A stretch of 64,000 nucleotides of DNA from Candidatus Limnocylindria bacterium (GTDB lineage Bacteria > Chloroflexota > Limnocylindria > P2-11E). Every line of letters begins with the position of its first letter. Within the stretch, counting starts at the first letter, position 1. Location of the stretch: positions 1 to 64,000 of the forward strand of contig DATDEH010000005.1 in the NCBI GenBank assembly GCA_036523395.1. The letters run 5' to 3'. This document shows positions 44,821-53,461 of this stretch, in pieces. Under the pieces are notes generated by a model, which saw only the letters and a program-made list of their open reading frames with translations, searched no databases and was not told where the DNA came from. The translations under genes were made by a program, and so were the position numbers.

Positions 44821-45189
44821 GTGTCACGACTGCGGCAGGCCCGCTTCGCTCGACTGGTCGCGCGGGCACTCGCCGAGCTGCCCGCGGAGTTCCGCGATCG
44901 GATGCGCAACATCGAGATCGTCGTCGAGAACGAGCCGTCGCCCGAGCAGCTGCGCGGCGACGGCGAGCTCCTCGGTCTGTACGAGGGCGTGCCTCTGACG
45001 GACCGCGGCGCGATGGAGCCCTATCTGCCCGACCGCATCAGCATCTTCCGCGGCCCGATCGAACGGATCAGCGCCTCTCCGCGGCGCCAGGCGGAGATCG
45101 TTCGCGACACCGTGGTGCACGAGATCGCGCATCACTTCGGCATCAGCGACGAGCGTCTCGGGGAGCTGGGTCTTGGCGACGAGGACTGA
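44821..45189 (+). CDS. Zincin-like metallopeptidase-family protein
   Basis: A 122-residue protein of the 'metallopeptidase family protein' group (zincin_1 fold) with VVHEIAHHFGISDERLGEL near its C-terminus: HExxH for zinc plus a third ligand downstream. The N-terminal helix and the segment PDRISIFRGPIERIS match this small family. Members are widespread in Actinobacteria and Chloroflexota and their substrates are unknown. A GTG at 44821 is used, and the open frame extends 16 codons further upstream. Confidence 0.8.
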   Translation: MSRLRQARFARLVARALAELPAEFRDRMRNIEIVVENEPSPEQLRGDGELLGLYEGVPLTDRGAMEPYLPDRISIFRGPIERISASPRRQAEIVRDTVVHEIAHHFGISDERLGELGLGDED

Positions 45190-46105
45190 CGCCGACCCGG
45201 CGCACCGAGACTTCCTGCGCGAACGCTTCGGGTCCTCCGCGCGGATCACGGTGATGCGACCAGGTGAGTGGTCCGTCGTGTATTCGGTGCTGACCGCCGA
45301 CGCGGAGCTGGTCGCGCGCTTCGGCGCCTACGACGAAGACTTCGAGAAAGACGCATACGCGGCGCGCTACGCGTCAGCGGCGCTACCGATACCACCGATC
45401 ATCGACTGGGGGCCGGCGCTCGGAGGCTTCTACGCGATCGCCCCGCGGGTGCGCGGTGAGCACATCGACGGTCTCGACGAGAGGCGGATGAGGCGCGTTC
45501 TTCCTGCGTTGTTCGCCGCAATGGATGCGATGCGGGAGGTCGACCTGTCCGCGTCGTCGGGCTGCGGCGGATGGCGCGCGGACGGTCGCACGAGTCATCC
45601 GACTTGGCGCGCATGGTTGCTCGGCTTTCTCAACGAGCCGGCGACGCGGGGGGCAGCTGGGTGGCGGGAGCTTCTCCACGACGTACCGAAGGTCCTTGCG
45701 GCGTTCGAAGAGGGCTACGCACGACTGGTGCAGATGGTCGAGCATTGCCCCGAGGAGCGAGCCCTCTTCCACGACGACCTCATCAACCGCAACGTTCTGG
45801 TGGAGGGCGATCGCATCACCGCCGTGCTGGACTGGGGCAGCTCGAAGTACGGCGACTTTCTCTACGACATCGCGAACCTCGTCTTCTATCGACCGTGGTT
45901 CCCAGCGTGGGGGAACATCGATTTCGCCGCCGAGGCGCGCGCGCACTACGACGCGATCGGACTCGCGGTGCCCCAGTTCGCGGAGCGGCTCTCCTGCTAC
46001 TGCCTGCGGATCGCTCTCGACGGTGTGGCCTACAGCGCGTTCCGCAAACGCTGGGATGAGGTCGAGCTACGAGCGCGGCGCGCGCTGGAGATCGCCCGCG
46101 GCTAG
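45173..46105 (+). CDS. Aminoglycoside-phosphotransferase-fold kinase
   Basis: A 310-residue protein kinase-like small-molecule kinase. The catalytic loop FHDDLINRNVLVEGDRI (Asp, Asn) and the metal-binding AVLDWGSSKYGDFLYDIAN are clear; VMRPGEWSVVYSVLTADAELV is the N-lobe region. The TTG start overlaps the preceding gene by 17 bases. Such enzymes phosphorylate sugars, choline, antibiotics or macrolides; nothing identifies the substrate. Its stop shares a CTAG with the convergent gene. Confidence 0.85.
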   Translation: MATRTDADPAHRDFLRERFGSSARITVMRPGEWSVVYSVLTADAELVARFGAYDEDFEKDAYAARYASAALPIPPIIDWGPALGGFYAIAPRVRGEHIDGLDERRMRRVLPALFAAMDAMREVDLSASSGCGGWRADGRTSHPTWRAWLLGFLNEPATRGAAGWRELLHDVPKVLAAFEEGYARLVQMVEHCPEERALFHDDLINRNVLVEGDRITAVLDWGSSKYGDFLYDIANLVFYRPWFPAWGNIDFAAEARAHYDAIGLAVPQFAERLSCYCLRIALDGVAYSAFRKRWDEVELRARRALEIARG

Positions 46106-46626
46106 CAGCCGAACGTCGGACCCGACAGATGACACCCTTCGCCCTCGCGATGGACTTCATACAAGGTCCAGTCCTTCACGGTCTCGCCAGCGGCATCGCC
46201 CCACCACGTGAGCTGCTTCACCCACACCTCAAAGACCAGGCGATGCTCGTTGCCCGATCGATCCGTCGCGATCACGTGCATCCGAGCCAGGCCGGCATTC
46301 CCCGGGCCGTCCACGATCCCAGGCTCGCAGCAAGTTCGCCACCAATCGACGGACCGGATCGCGTACGTGCGCCCGACGCCGAGCGTCGCGAGCTCGCGCG
46401 TGAGATCCTCACGCCTCGCACGAAGTTCGGTGCTCATCAGGACATTGGCGGGGTACGGCACCCAAGCATCGAGCGCGGCCCCTTCGTAGCCGGAGCTCGT
46501 CGCCGCGAGATACGCGGCGACCCGACGCTCCGGCGTGTCGAGCGCCGGACGGATGACGAAAGCCCACGCGACGAGCGACGCGATCGCGATGCCGAAGGCG
46601 GCGACGGCGACGGGTCTGCGGATCAC
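46102..46626 (-). CDS. Exported or membrane-anchored protein, unknown
   Basis: A 174-residue protein with a single N-terminal hydrophobic helix (PVAVAAFGIAIASLVAWAFV) after RR, then a soluble part with several Trp and Cys residues (VDWWRTCCEPG, KQLTWWGDAAGE, and a CHLSGPTFGC tail). It is probably a periplasm- or surface-facing single-pass protein; the paired cysteines could form disulfides. It is not a recognised family. The GTG start overlaps rpe (GTGA). Confidence 0.65.
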   Translation of the reverse strand: MIRRPVAVAAFGIAIASLVAWAFVIRPALDTPERRVAAYLAATSSGYEGAALDAWVPYPANVLMSTELRARREDLTRELATLGVGRTYAIRSVDWWRTCCEPGIVDGPGNAGLARMHVIATDRSGNEHRLVFEVWVKQLTWWGDAAGETVKDWTLYEVHREGEGCHLSGPTFGC

Positions 46627-47282
46627 AGCAGCGCGCGGAACTTCTTCAGGGCTGCCTCGACGCCTTCGCGCGATTCGAAGACGGCGGAGCCAGCAACGAC
46701 AACTGAAGCGCCGGCCTCGATCACGCGACGGACGTTGTCGAGCTTCACACCGCCGTCGACCTCGAGCTCGACCGGGAGTCGTCGCGTATCGATCTCCTTG
46801 CGCAGGCGCTGGAGCTTCCCGATCGCGCTCTCGATGAACTTCTGGCCGCCGAATCCAGGGTTCACGCTCATCACCAATGCGAGATCGACCTCGTTGAGAT
46901 ACGGCAGGATCGCCTGGACCGGCGTATCGGGGTTGAGCGTGATCCCGGCCTTCGCGCCGCGGGTGCGGATCCGAGAGAGCGTCGCCGACACCTCGCGCGC
47001 CGCCTCCACGTGGACCACCACGTACGCGGCGCCGGCATCGACGTAGCGGTCCACCCGGTCATCCGGCTGCTCGATCATGAGGTGGACATCCAGCGGCAGG
47101 CGGGTCGCACGGTGCAGGTCGGCCACCATCTTCGGCCCAAATGTGAGATTCGGGACGAAGTGACCGTCCATCACGTCGACGTGGACCCAGTCGGCCCCGC
47201 CTCGTTCGAGCGCGCCCACCGCCTCCGCGAGGCGGCCGAAGTCGGCGTTCAGGATGGACGGAGCAAATTTCGGTTCAGGAAT
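46623..47282 (-). CDS. rpe: Ribulose-phosphate 3-epimerase (apparent ATT start)
   Basis: TIM-barrel epimerase linking ribulose-5-phosphate and xylulose-5-phosphate. The 219-residue protein needs its N-terminus PKFAPSILNADFGRLAEAV for the active-site Ser and Asn/Asp; VHVDVMDGHFVPNLTFGP (catalytic Asp, metal), HLMIEQPD, SVNPGFGGQKF and VDGGVK complete it. No ATG, GTG or TTG lies between an in-frame TGA and this region. An ATT at 47282-47280, with AAGGAG 10 bases upstream, gives the normal family length. A GTG at 47219 would delete the first motif. Confidence 0.9.
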   Translation of the reverse strand: MPEPKFAPSILNADFGRLAEAVGALERGGADWVHVDVMDGHFVPNLTFGPKMVADLHRATRLPLDVHLMIEQPDDRVDRYVDAGAAYVVVHVEAAREVSATLSRIRTRGAKAGITLNPDTPVQAILPYLNEVDLALVMSVNPGFGGQKFIESAIGKLQRLRKEIDTRRLPVELEVDGGVKLDNVRRVIEAGASVVVAGSAVFESREGVEAALKKFRALL

Positions 47283-47369
47283 GCTCGCTTCTCTCCTTGT
47301 TCCAGGCGCGGTGGGCTGGCATCATTCGAGGGGTCCCACCTCCGCCCGTTCAGGTTAGAGGGAGAGAAC

Positions 47370-48590
47370 ATGTACCGCCCCCAGAACCTCCGGATCCCAG
47401 GACCGACCGTCGTGCCGCAGAGCGTGCTCGCCGCGTCGGCCCGACCGATGATCAATCACCGCGGCCCCGAATTCGCCGCGTTGCTGGCCGCCCTCACGCG
47501 AGCGCTTCAGGACTTCCTGCGCACGCAGGGTGACGTGCTCACCCTCACCGCGTCGGGCTCCGGCGCGATGGAAGCCGCGGTCGCGAACACGCTGTCGCGC
47601 GGCGACCGGGCGCTCGTCTTCATCAACGGCGCGTTCGGCGAGCGCTTCTATTCGATCTGCAAGGCCTACGGCGTCGATGCCCGCCGTATCGACATCACGC
47701 TTGGCCGCGCGATCGACCCCGAGCTCGTTCGCGAAGAGCTCGCGAAGGAAAAGGGCAAGGACGGCGCGAAGGCCGTCATGCTCCAGCACAACGAGACCTC
47801 GACCGGTGTCCTCAATCCGCTGAAAGAGATCAGCGAGGTCGTCCGCGAGTCGGGCAAGCTCCTCATCGTCGACAGCATCTCCGGCGCCGGTGCGGCCGAG
47901 CTCGAGATCGACGAGTGGGGCATCGACGTGTGTGTCACCGGCTCGCAGAAGGCGTGGGGCGCGCCGCCCGGCGTGTCGATCGTCACGATGAGCGAGCGCG
48001 CGTGGAAGTTCTACGAGAAGTCCGATCTGCCGAAGGCCTACTTCGACCTCGCCGCGGCGAAGGCCGCGCTCGAGAAGGGCGCGACCCCGGCGACGCCGGC
48101 GGTCACCGTGTACATCGCGCTCCAGGAGGCACTCCGTCTCATGGCCGAGGAGGGCCTCGAGGCGATCCTCCGCCGCCACCAGAATCTCGCGCGCGCGACC
48201 CGTCGTGGACTGCAGGCACTGAACCTGACGTTGTTCGCCGACGAGGCGCACGCGTCACCCGCGGTCACCGCGTTCCGCCCGCCGACGCGCGTCGACGCGC
48301 GCAACCTCATCCGCGTGCTGCGCGACGACTACGACACGATCGTCGCGGGCGGCCAGGGAAAGCTCGAGGGCCAGCTCATCCGCGTCGGCCACCTCGGCTT
48401 CGTGACGCTGCAGGACATCCTCAACTTCTTCAGCGCCTTGGAGCTCGCGCTACGTGACTTCAACCAGCCGGTCGAGCCCGGTCAGGCGATCGCCGCGGCG
48501 CTCCGCGCCTACGCGGAGAGCGCGCCGCAGACGACGCGGCCCGGTACCAGGTCCGGCACGCGCGCGGACACCGTCGGCACCCGCCGATAG
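47370..48590 (+). CDS. Class V PLP aminotransferase (serine/alanine--glyoxylate type)
   Basis: A 406-residue fold-type I aminotransferase. The PLP lysine is in VCVTGSQKAWGAPPGVS, with LTASGSGAMEAAVAN and DSISGAGAAE around the cofactor. The start RIPGPTVVPQSVLAASARPMINHRGPEF is typical of alanine/serine--glyoxylate aminotransferases, and variants of this group act as the phosphoserine aminotransferase of serine synthesis. The next gene is serA, which supports the latter. The C-terminal 35 residues after ELALRDFNQP are a low-complexity tail. GGAGAG precedes the ATG. Confidence 0.88.
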   Translation: MYRPQNLRIPGPTVVPQSVLAASARPMINHRGPEFAALLAALTRALQDFLRTQGDVLTLTASGSGAMEAAVANTLSRGDRALVFINGAFGERFYSICKAYGVDARRIDITLGRAIDPELVREELAKEKGKDGAKAVMLQHNETSTGVLNPLKEISEVVRESGKLLIVDSISGAGAAELEIDEWGIDVCVTGSQKAWGAPPGVSIVTMSERAWKFYEKSDLPKAYFDLAAAKAALEKGATPATPAVTVYIALQEALRLMAEEGLEAILRRHQNLARATRRGLQALNLTLFADEAHASPAVTAFRPPTRVDARNLIRVLRDDYDTIVAGGQGKLEGQLIRVGHLGFVTLQDILNFFSALELALRDFNQPVEPGQAIAAALRAYAESAPQTTRPGTRSGTRADTVGTRR

Positions 48591-48614
48591 GCGCGTGGGG
48601 GCGCTAGACCTCTC

Positions 48615-48650
48615 CATCGCAAGGGGAGAACCCCCTGCGACCCCCCTCAG
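48615..48650. repeat. GC-hairpin repeat, copy B (5' of serA)
   Basis: Reads on the plus strand CATCGCAAGGGGAGAACCCC then CTGCGACCCCCCTCAG: a hairpin with an AGAA loop and a second C-run. It matches copy A in fdhE, and lies in the transcribed leader between the aminotransferase stop and the serA start, where the C-runs could compete for the G-run. Confidence 0.75.
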
Positions 48651-48660
48651 GAAACCCGTT

Positions 48661-50226
48661 GTGCATGTGGCCGATCCTCTCGCCGAGGACGGCCTCGTGC
48701 TGCTCCGCGAACGGTGCGAAGTACGCACGACGACCGGGCTCACCGAGGCCGACCTCGCATCGCGCCTCCAGGACGTCGACGCGCTCATCGTCCGCAGCGA
48801 GACGAAAGTGACGGCGAAGATCTTCGACGCGGCGCCGCGCCTGGCTGTGGTGGGCCGCGCCGGCGTCGGCGTAGACAACATCGACGTTCCCGCGGCGACC
48901 GCGCATGGCGTCTACGTCGTCAACGCGCCGCTCGGGAACATCGTGTCCGCGGCGGAGCACGCGATCGCCCTCGCGCTCACTCTCCTCCGGCGCGTCGCCG
49001 AGGCCGACCGAAGCGTGCGCGCCGGCGAATGGACGCGTTCGAAGTTCATCGGTCGCGAGCTGCGTGGCAAGACGCTGGGCCTTATCGGTATCGGACGCGT
49101 CGGCTCGGAGGTGGCACGCCGCGCCGCAGGCTTCCAGATGCGCGTGATCGCGCACGATCCGTTCGCGACCGAGGCCATCGCGCGCGCCGCTGGCGCGCAG
49201 CTCGTCGAGCTTGACGAGCTCCTCCGCAGCGCAGATGTCATCTCGCTGCACACGCCGCTCACAGAGAAGACGCGCAACCTGATCAATGCCGACGCCCTCG
49301 CGAAGATGAAGCCGACGACGGTGATCGTGAACTGCGCCCGTGGTGAGGTCGTCGATCTCGCGGCTGTCGCGGCCGCGCTCGACAAGGGCACGATCGCGGG
49401 CGCTGCGCTCGACGTCTTCCCGAACGAACCGTTGCCGGCCGACTCCCCCATCCGCGGCTCGCGGAACACCGTCCTGACCCCACACATCGCCGGCTCCACG
49501 GCCGAGGCGCAGGTCAACGTCGCCGTGGATGTCGTGCAGCAGATCCTTGACGTGCTCGACGGGCGTCCCGCGCGCAACGCGGTGAATGCGCCTCGGCCGC
49601 CAGCGGATGAAGCGGGCGGCAGCGCGTGGCTACGCCTTGGCGAGCGCGTCGGCACGCTGGTGGCACAGCTGCTTGACGAGCGCCCGGCGAAACTGCAGAT
49701 CGCGTACGCCGGCAAGCTGCTCGAGATCGACGCCGAGCCGCTGCGCGCCGCAGTGGTGAAGGGACTGCTCGAGACGTTCAGCGCCGAGCGCGTGAACCTC
49801 GTGAACGCCCTTGCGATCGCGCGGTCGCGCGGCCTCGTGATCGAGGAGCGTCGCGAGACCGAGGCCGCGCGGTACAGCGCGCTCCTCACCGTTCGCGTCG
49901 GCAACACCGAGGTGGCGGGGACGCTCGTGCAGGGCGAGCCGCGCATCGTGCTCATCGACGGGTTCTGGGTCGACGTGCCGGTCGAGGGCTACCTGCTGCT
50001 CACCAAGCACCAGGACAAGCCCGGCCTCGTCGGCCGCGTCGGGACGCTGCTCGGCGAGCACGACGTGAACATCTCGTCGATGCAGGTCGGACGACTTCAC
50101 CCCCGCGGCGAGGCGCTCATGATCCTGACGCTCGACGATCCGGTGCCCGACGAGGTCCGCGCACGCATCGGCGCGTTCGCCGATGTCGATCGCGTGCGGA
50201 CCGCCCGGCTGGGGGTCTCGGGCTAG
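48661..50226 (+). CDS. serA: Phosphoglycerate dehydrogenase
   Basis: First enzyme of serine synthesis from 3-phosphoglycerate, 521 residues. The catalytic domain includes VVGRAGVGVDNIDVPAAT, the NAD motif LGLIGIGRVGSEVARR, Arg in NCARGEVVD, Glu in DVFPNEPLP and His in TPHIAGSTAEAQ. It is followed by the allosteric substrate-binding region and a C-terminal ACT domain (LLTKHQDKPGLVGRVGTLLG) that binds serine in this family. The GTG at 48661, with AGGAAA upstream, is chosen; the region before it contains the GC-hairpin repeat. Confidence 0.96.
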   Translation: MHVADPLAEDGLVLLRERCEVRTTTGLTEADLASRLQDVDALIVRSETKVTAKIFDAAPRLAVVGRAGVGVDNIDVPAATAHGVYVVNAPLGNIVSAAEHAIALALTLLRRVAEADRSVRAGEWTRSKFIGRELRGKTLGLIGIGRVGSEVARRAAGFQMRVIAHDPFATEAIARAAGAQLVELDELLRSADVISLHTPLTEKTRNLINADALAKMKPTTVIVNCARGEVVDLAAVAAALDKGTIAGAALDVFPNEPLPADSPIRGSRNTVLTPHIAGSTAEAQVNVAVDVVQQILDVLDGRPARNAVNAPRPPADEAGGSAWLRLGERVGTLVAQLLDERPAKLQIAYAGKLLEIDAEPLRAAVVKGLLETFSAERVNLVNALAIARSRGLVIEERRETEAARYSALLTVRVGNTEVAGTLVQGEPRIVLIDGFWVDVPVEGYLLLTKHQDKPGLVGRVGTLLGEHDVNISSMQVGRLHPRGEALMILTLDDPVPDEVRARIGAFADVDRVRTARLGVSG

Positions 50227-50239
50227 CATCGCCAGCGGC

Positions 50240-51397
50240 TTGGACCAACGCCTCGAGCTGTCGATCGTCATGCCGTGCCTGAACGAAGCGGCAACGGTCG
50301 CCGACTGCGTGAAGCAGGCGCGTGACGCGCTCGCGAAGTACGGCATCAACGGCGAGGTGGTCGTCGCCGACAACGGCAGCACCGATGGATCGCGCGAACT
50401 GGCGACCGCGGCGGGCGCGCGCGTGGTGCCGGTCCCCGTCCGTGGCTATGGGAGCGCGCTGCTCGCGGGGATCGCCTCGGCCCAGGGCGAGTATGTCGTC
50501 ATGGGCGACGCGGACGGCTCGTACGACTTCATGGCTGTCGACACCTTCCTCGCGAAGCTGCGCGAGGGGTACGACCTCGTGATGGGCAACCGCTTCAAAG
50601 GTGGCGTCGCCGAGGGCGCGATGCCGTTCCTGCATCGCTGGCTCGGCAATCCGGTGCTCTCATTCCTCGGTCGCCTCTTCTTCAACAGCGACATCGGTGA
50701 CTTCCACTCGGGACTCCGCGGCTTCCGGCGGTCGCCGATCCTCGCGCTCGACCTGCGCACGACGGGGATGGAGTTCGCCTCGGAGATGGTCGTGAAGGCG
50801 GCGGTTCAGGACCTGCGGATCACCGAGGTGCCCGTCACGCTCGGCCCGGACAAACGCGGCCGGCCGCCGCACCTGCGCACCTGGCGCGACGGGTGGCGCC
50901 ACCTCCGGTTCCTCCTCCTCTACAGCCCGCGCTGGCTGTTCCTGTATCCGGGAGCGGCGCTCATGCTCGTCGGCGCGATCGTGGGCCTCTGGCTGCTGCC
51001 CGGCGAGCGCGCTCTCGGGTCGGTCCGCCTCGACATCCATACCCTCGTCTACGCCTCGGCGGCGGTCGTCCTCGGGTACCAGTCCGTGATCTTCGCGCTG
51101 TTCACGAAGACGTTCGCGATCAGCGAGGGCCTGCTTCCGGAAGACCCGCGCCTGACGCGGCTCTACCGCTACGTGACGCTCGAGACGGGGATCGTGGCGG
51201 GGATCGTCCTCGTGATCGCCGGCCTGGTGCTCGCGGTCACGGCGATCGGACTCTGGCAGACGCAGGGCTTCGGTCCGATCGTCGACGTGCCACGCACGCT
51301 GCGTGTCGTCATCGTGTCCTCGCTCGCCATCACGCTCGGCGTGCAGACCTTCTTCGCGAGCTTCTTCCTCTCGGTCCTGGGTCTGAGCCGCCGCTAG
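50240..51397 (+). CDS. Family 2 glycosyltransferase, membrane-bound (dolichol-phosphate-mannose-synthase-like)
   Basis: A 385-residue glycosyltransferase with a GT-A domain (LSIVMPCLNEAATVADC, VVADNGSTDGS, and the metal-binding VVMGDADGSYDF) and three or four C-terminal hydrophobic segments after RWLFLYPG. The GT2 layout with polyprenyl-phosphate-sugar synthases of this shape suggests transfer of a sugar to a lipid carrier. A TTG at 50240 is used, since no ATG fits before SIVMP. Its stop shares CTAG with the convergent pseudogene. Confidence 0.88.
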   Translation: MDQRLELSIVMPCLNEAATVADCVKQARDALAKYGINGEVVVADNGSTDGSRELATAAGARVVPVPVRGYGSALLAGIASAQGEYVVMGDADGSYDFMAVDTFLAKLREGYDLVMGNRFKGGVAEGAMPFLHRWLGNPVLSFLGRLFFNSDIGDFHSGLRGFRRSPILALDLRTTGMEFASEMVVKAAVQDLRITEVPVTLGPDKRGRPPHLRTWRDGWRHLRFLLLYSPRWLFLYPGAALMLVGAIVGLWLLPGERALGSVRLDIHTLVYASAAVVLGYQSVIFALFTKTFAISEGLLPEDPRLTRLYRYVTLETGIVAGIVLVIAGLVLAVTAIGLWQTQGFGPIVDVPRTLRVVIVSSLAITLGVQTFFASFFLSVLGLSRR

Positions 51398-52255
51398 CGC
51401 GCGAGCGCGCGCAACCGCGGCAGCAGACGCGCCGCGCGCTCGACACCGGAGCGCAGGTCCCCGCCGCCCGCGAACGGAAAGAGCAGCAGCTCGGTGAAAC
51501 CAGCTCGCACCGTGGTCTCGGCGATCGTCAGGATGGCATCCTCGTTGTCCGCGCGGAGTTGGCTCGAGCGGCGGATCGTCGTTGGGTCGCGGCCGACCTT
51601 CGCGCAGTGCTCGTCGAGGAGCTTCGTGAGCGCGACGGTGTCCTGCGGCGTGGGGGCGTTCGAGTTCCAAACATCGGCGTGCTTCGCGACGACGCGAAAG
51701 GGTGAGCTTCGGTCCCACGCCGCCGATCCAGATCGGGGGATACGGCTTCTGAATAGGCTTCGGCTCCGCGATCGCGGCGTCGAGCTGGTAGAAGCGACCT
51801 TGGAAGGTCGCACGCTCCTCGGTCCAGAGCGCCTTCAGAACGGAGCAGGCCTCGTCCATCATTCGGATGCGGTCCGCCGCGCTCGGGAACGGCATCCCGT
51901 ACATCTTGAATTCGGGCTCGTTCCATGCGGCGCCGATGCCCATCTCGAGCCGCCCCGCCGACAGATGGTCGATGGTCACGGCGATCTTCGCGAGCAGACC
52001 CGGGTGACGATAGGGATTGCCGGTCACATTGAGACCGATCCGCGTGCGCTTGGTGTTCTCCGCGACGGCGCCGAGGATCGTCCACCCGTCGAAGATGAGC
52101 TTCGTCGGGTCATTCCCGAGGGCGATGAGGTGGTCGAACGGCCAGATGTGGTCGAAGCCCGCCTGGTCCGCGATGCGCCACGCCTCGCGCTGCGCATCGA
52201 TGGGGTGGACCTGCTGCGAAAGCTTCAGGCCGATGCGAAGTGGATGCGCCACCAC
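51394..52255 (-). pseudogene. Luciferase-like flavin-dependent oxidoreductase, frameshifted
   Basis: A LLM-class FMN/F420 oxidoreductase split into two frames. From a GTG at 52255 the first 180 residues read normally (LRIGLKLSQQVHPIDAQREA, WPFDHLIALGN, RIGLNVTGNPYRHPGLLA, GRLEMGIGAAW) to YPPIWIGGVGPKLT, then the frame shifts at about 51702 in ACCCTTTCGC: removing one T restores RVVAKHADVWNSNAP and the family end. The rest (LLLFPFAGGGDL) is intact. The single T insertion in a short homopolymer may be a sequencing error or a recent inactivation. GTG is the only plausible start. Confidence 0.8.
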
Positions 52256-52284
52256 ACGGAGGCTAGCGTGACTACGATGCGAGC

Positions 52285-53133
52285 GTGCGCGCCGATGCCG
52301 ACCGCTGGCTCCGTTCGTTGCCAAAGGAGCTCGCCCCGCATCGCGAGGTACTGCTCGGGCTGATGCGTGAGGCCGAGCGCGACCCTGGGATCCGCGTTCT
52401 CGTCGTCGGCTGCAGCATCGGCCGCGGCGCGGCCGACGAGCTCTCCGACGTCGACGCGATGTACGCGGTCGTCGACACCGCCTGGAACGACGCGCTCCGT
52501 GACAGCGCGGGCGTCGTGCGCCGCGTCGGGGACGTGATCGACATGCATCAGCAGATCATCGATCCGGCGAACCGCGAGCTGCCGCCTTACCAGCACACCT
52601 TCGCGCAGTACGCGAGCGGTGTTCAGCTCGACCTCGTCGTCGCGCTCGCGCGGGAGCGACAGGCTCCGCGGCCGGACTGGATCGTCCTCTACGACCCGGA
52701 CGGGCGGATCGTCGGCGAGGCGAAGTCGAACCCCGCCACAGAGGAACAGGTCCGTCAGTGGATGCACATCGCGCTCGTGCATCTCAGCGCGTGCGCGAAA
52801 CACCTCACGCGTGGCTCCCTCTGGGAAGCGAACGCGCAGCTCGACGCCGCGCGCGCCGAGCTCTGGCGACTTTGGGCGGTGGCCGAGCGCATCGCCGATC
52901 CGCAGTACGGACTCACGGCGGTGCTCGACGCGCCCGACGCTCCCATGCCGGAGAACGTCGAGGCCACTGTCGCGGGTCTCGACCGCCGAGCGTTGCGGTC
53001 CGCCGCGATGAGCTGCGGTGAGCTACTCGTGTGGACCTGGCCGCGGGCGATCAGTACGGTGGCGACCGCCGACCTCGCGATGCCCCCACTCGCCGAGTGG
53101 GTGCTCAAGCAGCTGAGGGAAGTGGCGACCTAG
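52285..53133 (+). CDS. Nucleotidyltransferase-fold protein
   Basis: A 282-residue protein with a pol-beta-like core: VVGCSIGRGAADELSDVDAM provides the GS and DxD pattern of minimal nucleotidyltransferases, and QLDLVVALAR may hold the third acidic residue. The C-terminal half is helical. Similar proteins modify antibiotics or act as toxin-antitoxin partners; no pair gene is adjacent. The GTG at 52285 lies divergent from the pseudogene; their starts are 29 bases apart. Confidence 0.75.
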   Translation: MRADADRWLRSLPKELAPHREVLLGLMREAERDPGIRVLVVGCSIGRGAADELSDVDAMYAVVDTAWNDALRDSAGVVRRVGDVIDMHQQIIDPANRELPPYQHTFAQYASGVQLDLVVALARERQAPRPDWIVLYDPDGRIVGEAKSNPATEEQVRQWMHIALVHLSACAKHLTRGSLWEANAQLDAARAELWRLWAVAERIADPQYGLTAVLDAPDAPMPENVEATVAGLDRRALRSAAMSCGELLVWTWPRAISTVATADLAMPPLAEWVLKQLREVAT

Positions 53134-53149
53134 TACAGTCGTCGTCCCA

Positions 53150-53461
53150 ATGGAAGCAGCGCGTTTCGAACGCAACGTCCGCACGGAGTCGAGCGAGATC
53201 TTCACGATCTACGGCGGCGCGCGCCGCATCGGTCGTGTCGACATCCATTACGGCCGCTTCGAGGTGCACGGCACCCTGCTTCTGGAGGTCGATCTCACCG
53301 ACGACGAGCTACAGCAGCTCATCGATCAGCTCGACGAGGAGCTCGTGCAGACGCACGACCCGGAGCGCGAGGATTTCCTCGTGACCGTGTTCAAGTCGGA
53401 GGAGCTGGGCTTCTATTCGGACGAGTTCGAGTCAGACGACGACGAGGACGAGGAACCCTAG
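53150..53461 (+). CDS. Acidic protein of unknown function
   Basis: A 103-residue protein with a beta-rich first half (FTIYGGARRIGRVDIHYGRFEVHGTLLLEV taken in parts) and a second half with DDELQQLIDQLDEELVQTHDPE, ending in a run of Asp and Glu (DDDEDEE). It may be a nucleic-acid- or protein-mimic regulator, but no family is recognised. It starts 16 bases after the nucleotidyltransferase gene. Confidence 0.7.
   Translation: MEAARFERNVRTESSEIFTIYGGARRIGRVDIHYGRFEVHGTLLLEVDLTDDELQQLIDQLDEELVQTHDPEREDFLVTVFKSEELGFYSDEFESDDDEDEEP

Noticed and set aside
47283-47369. Short GTGGG/CCCAC inverted repeat in the rpe-aminotransferase gap
   Set aside because: Arms of only five bases with a long spacer; expected by chance at this GC content.
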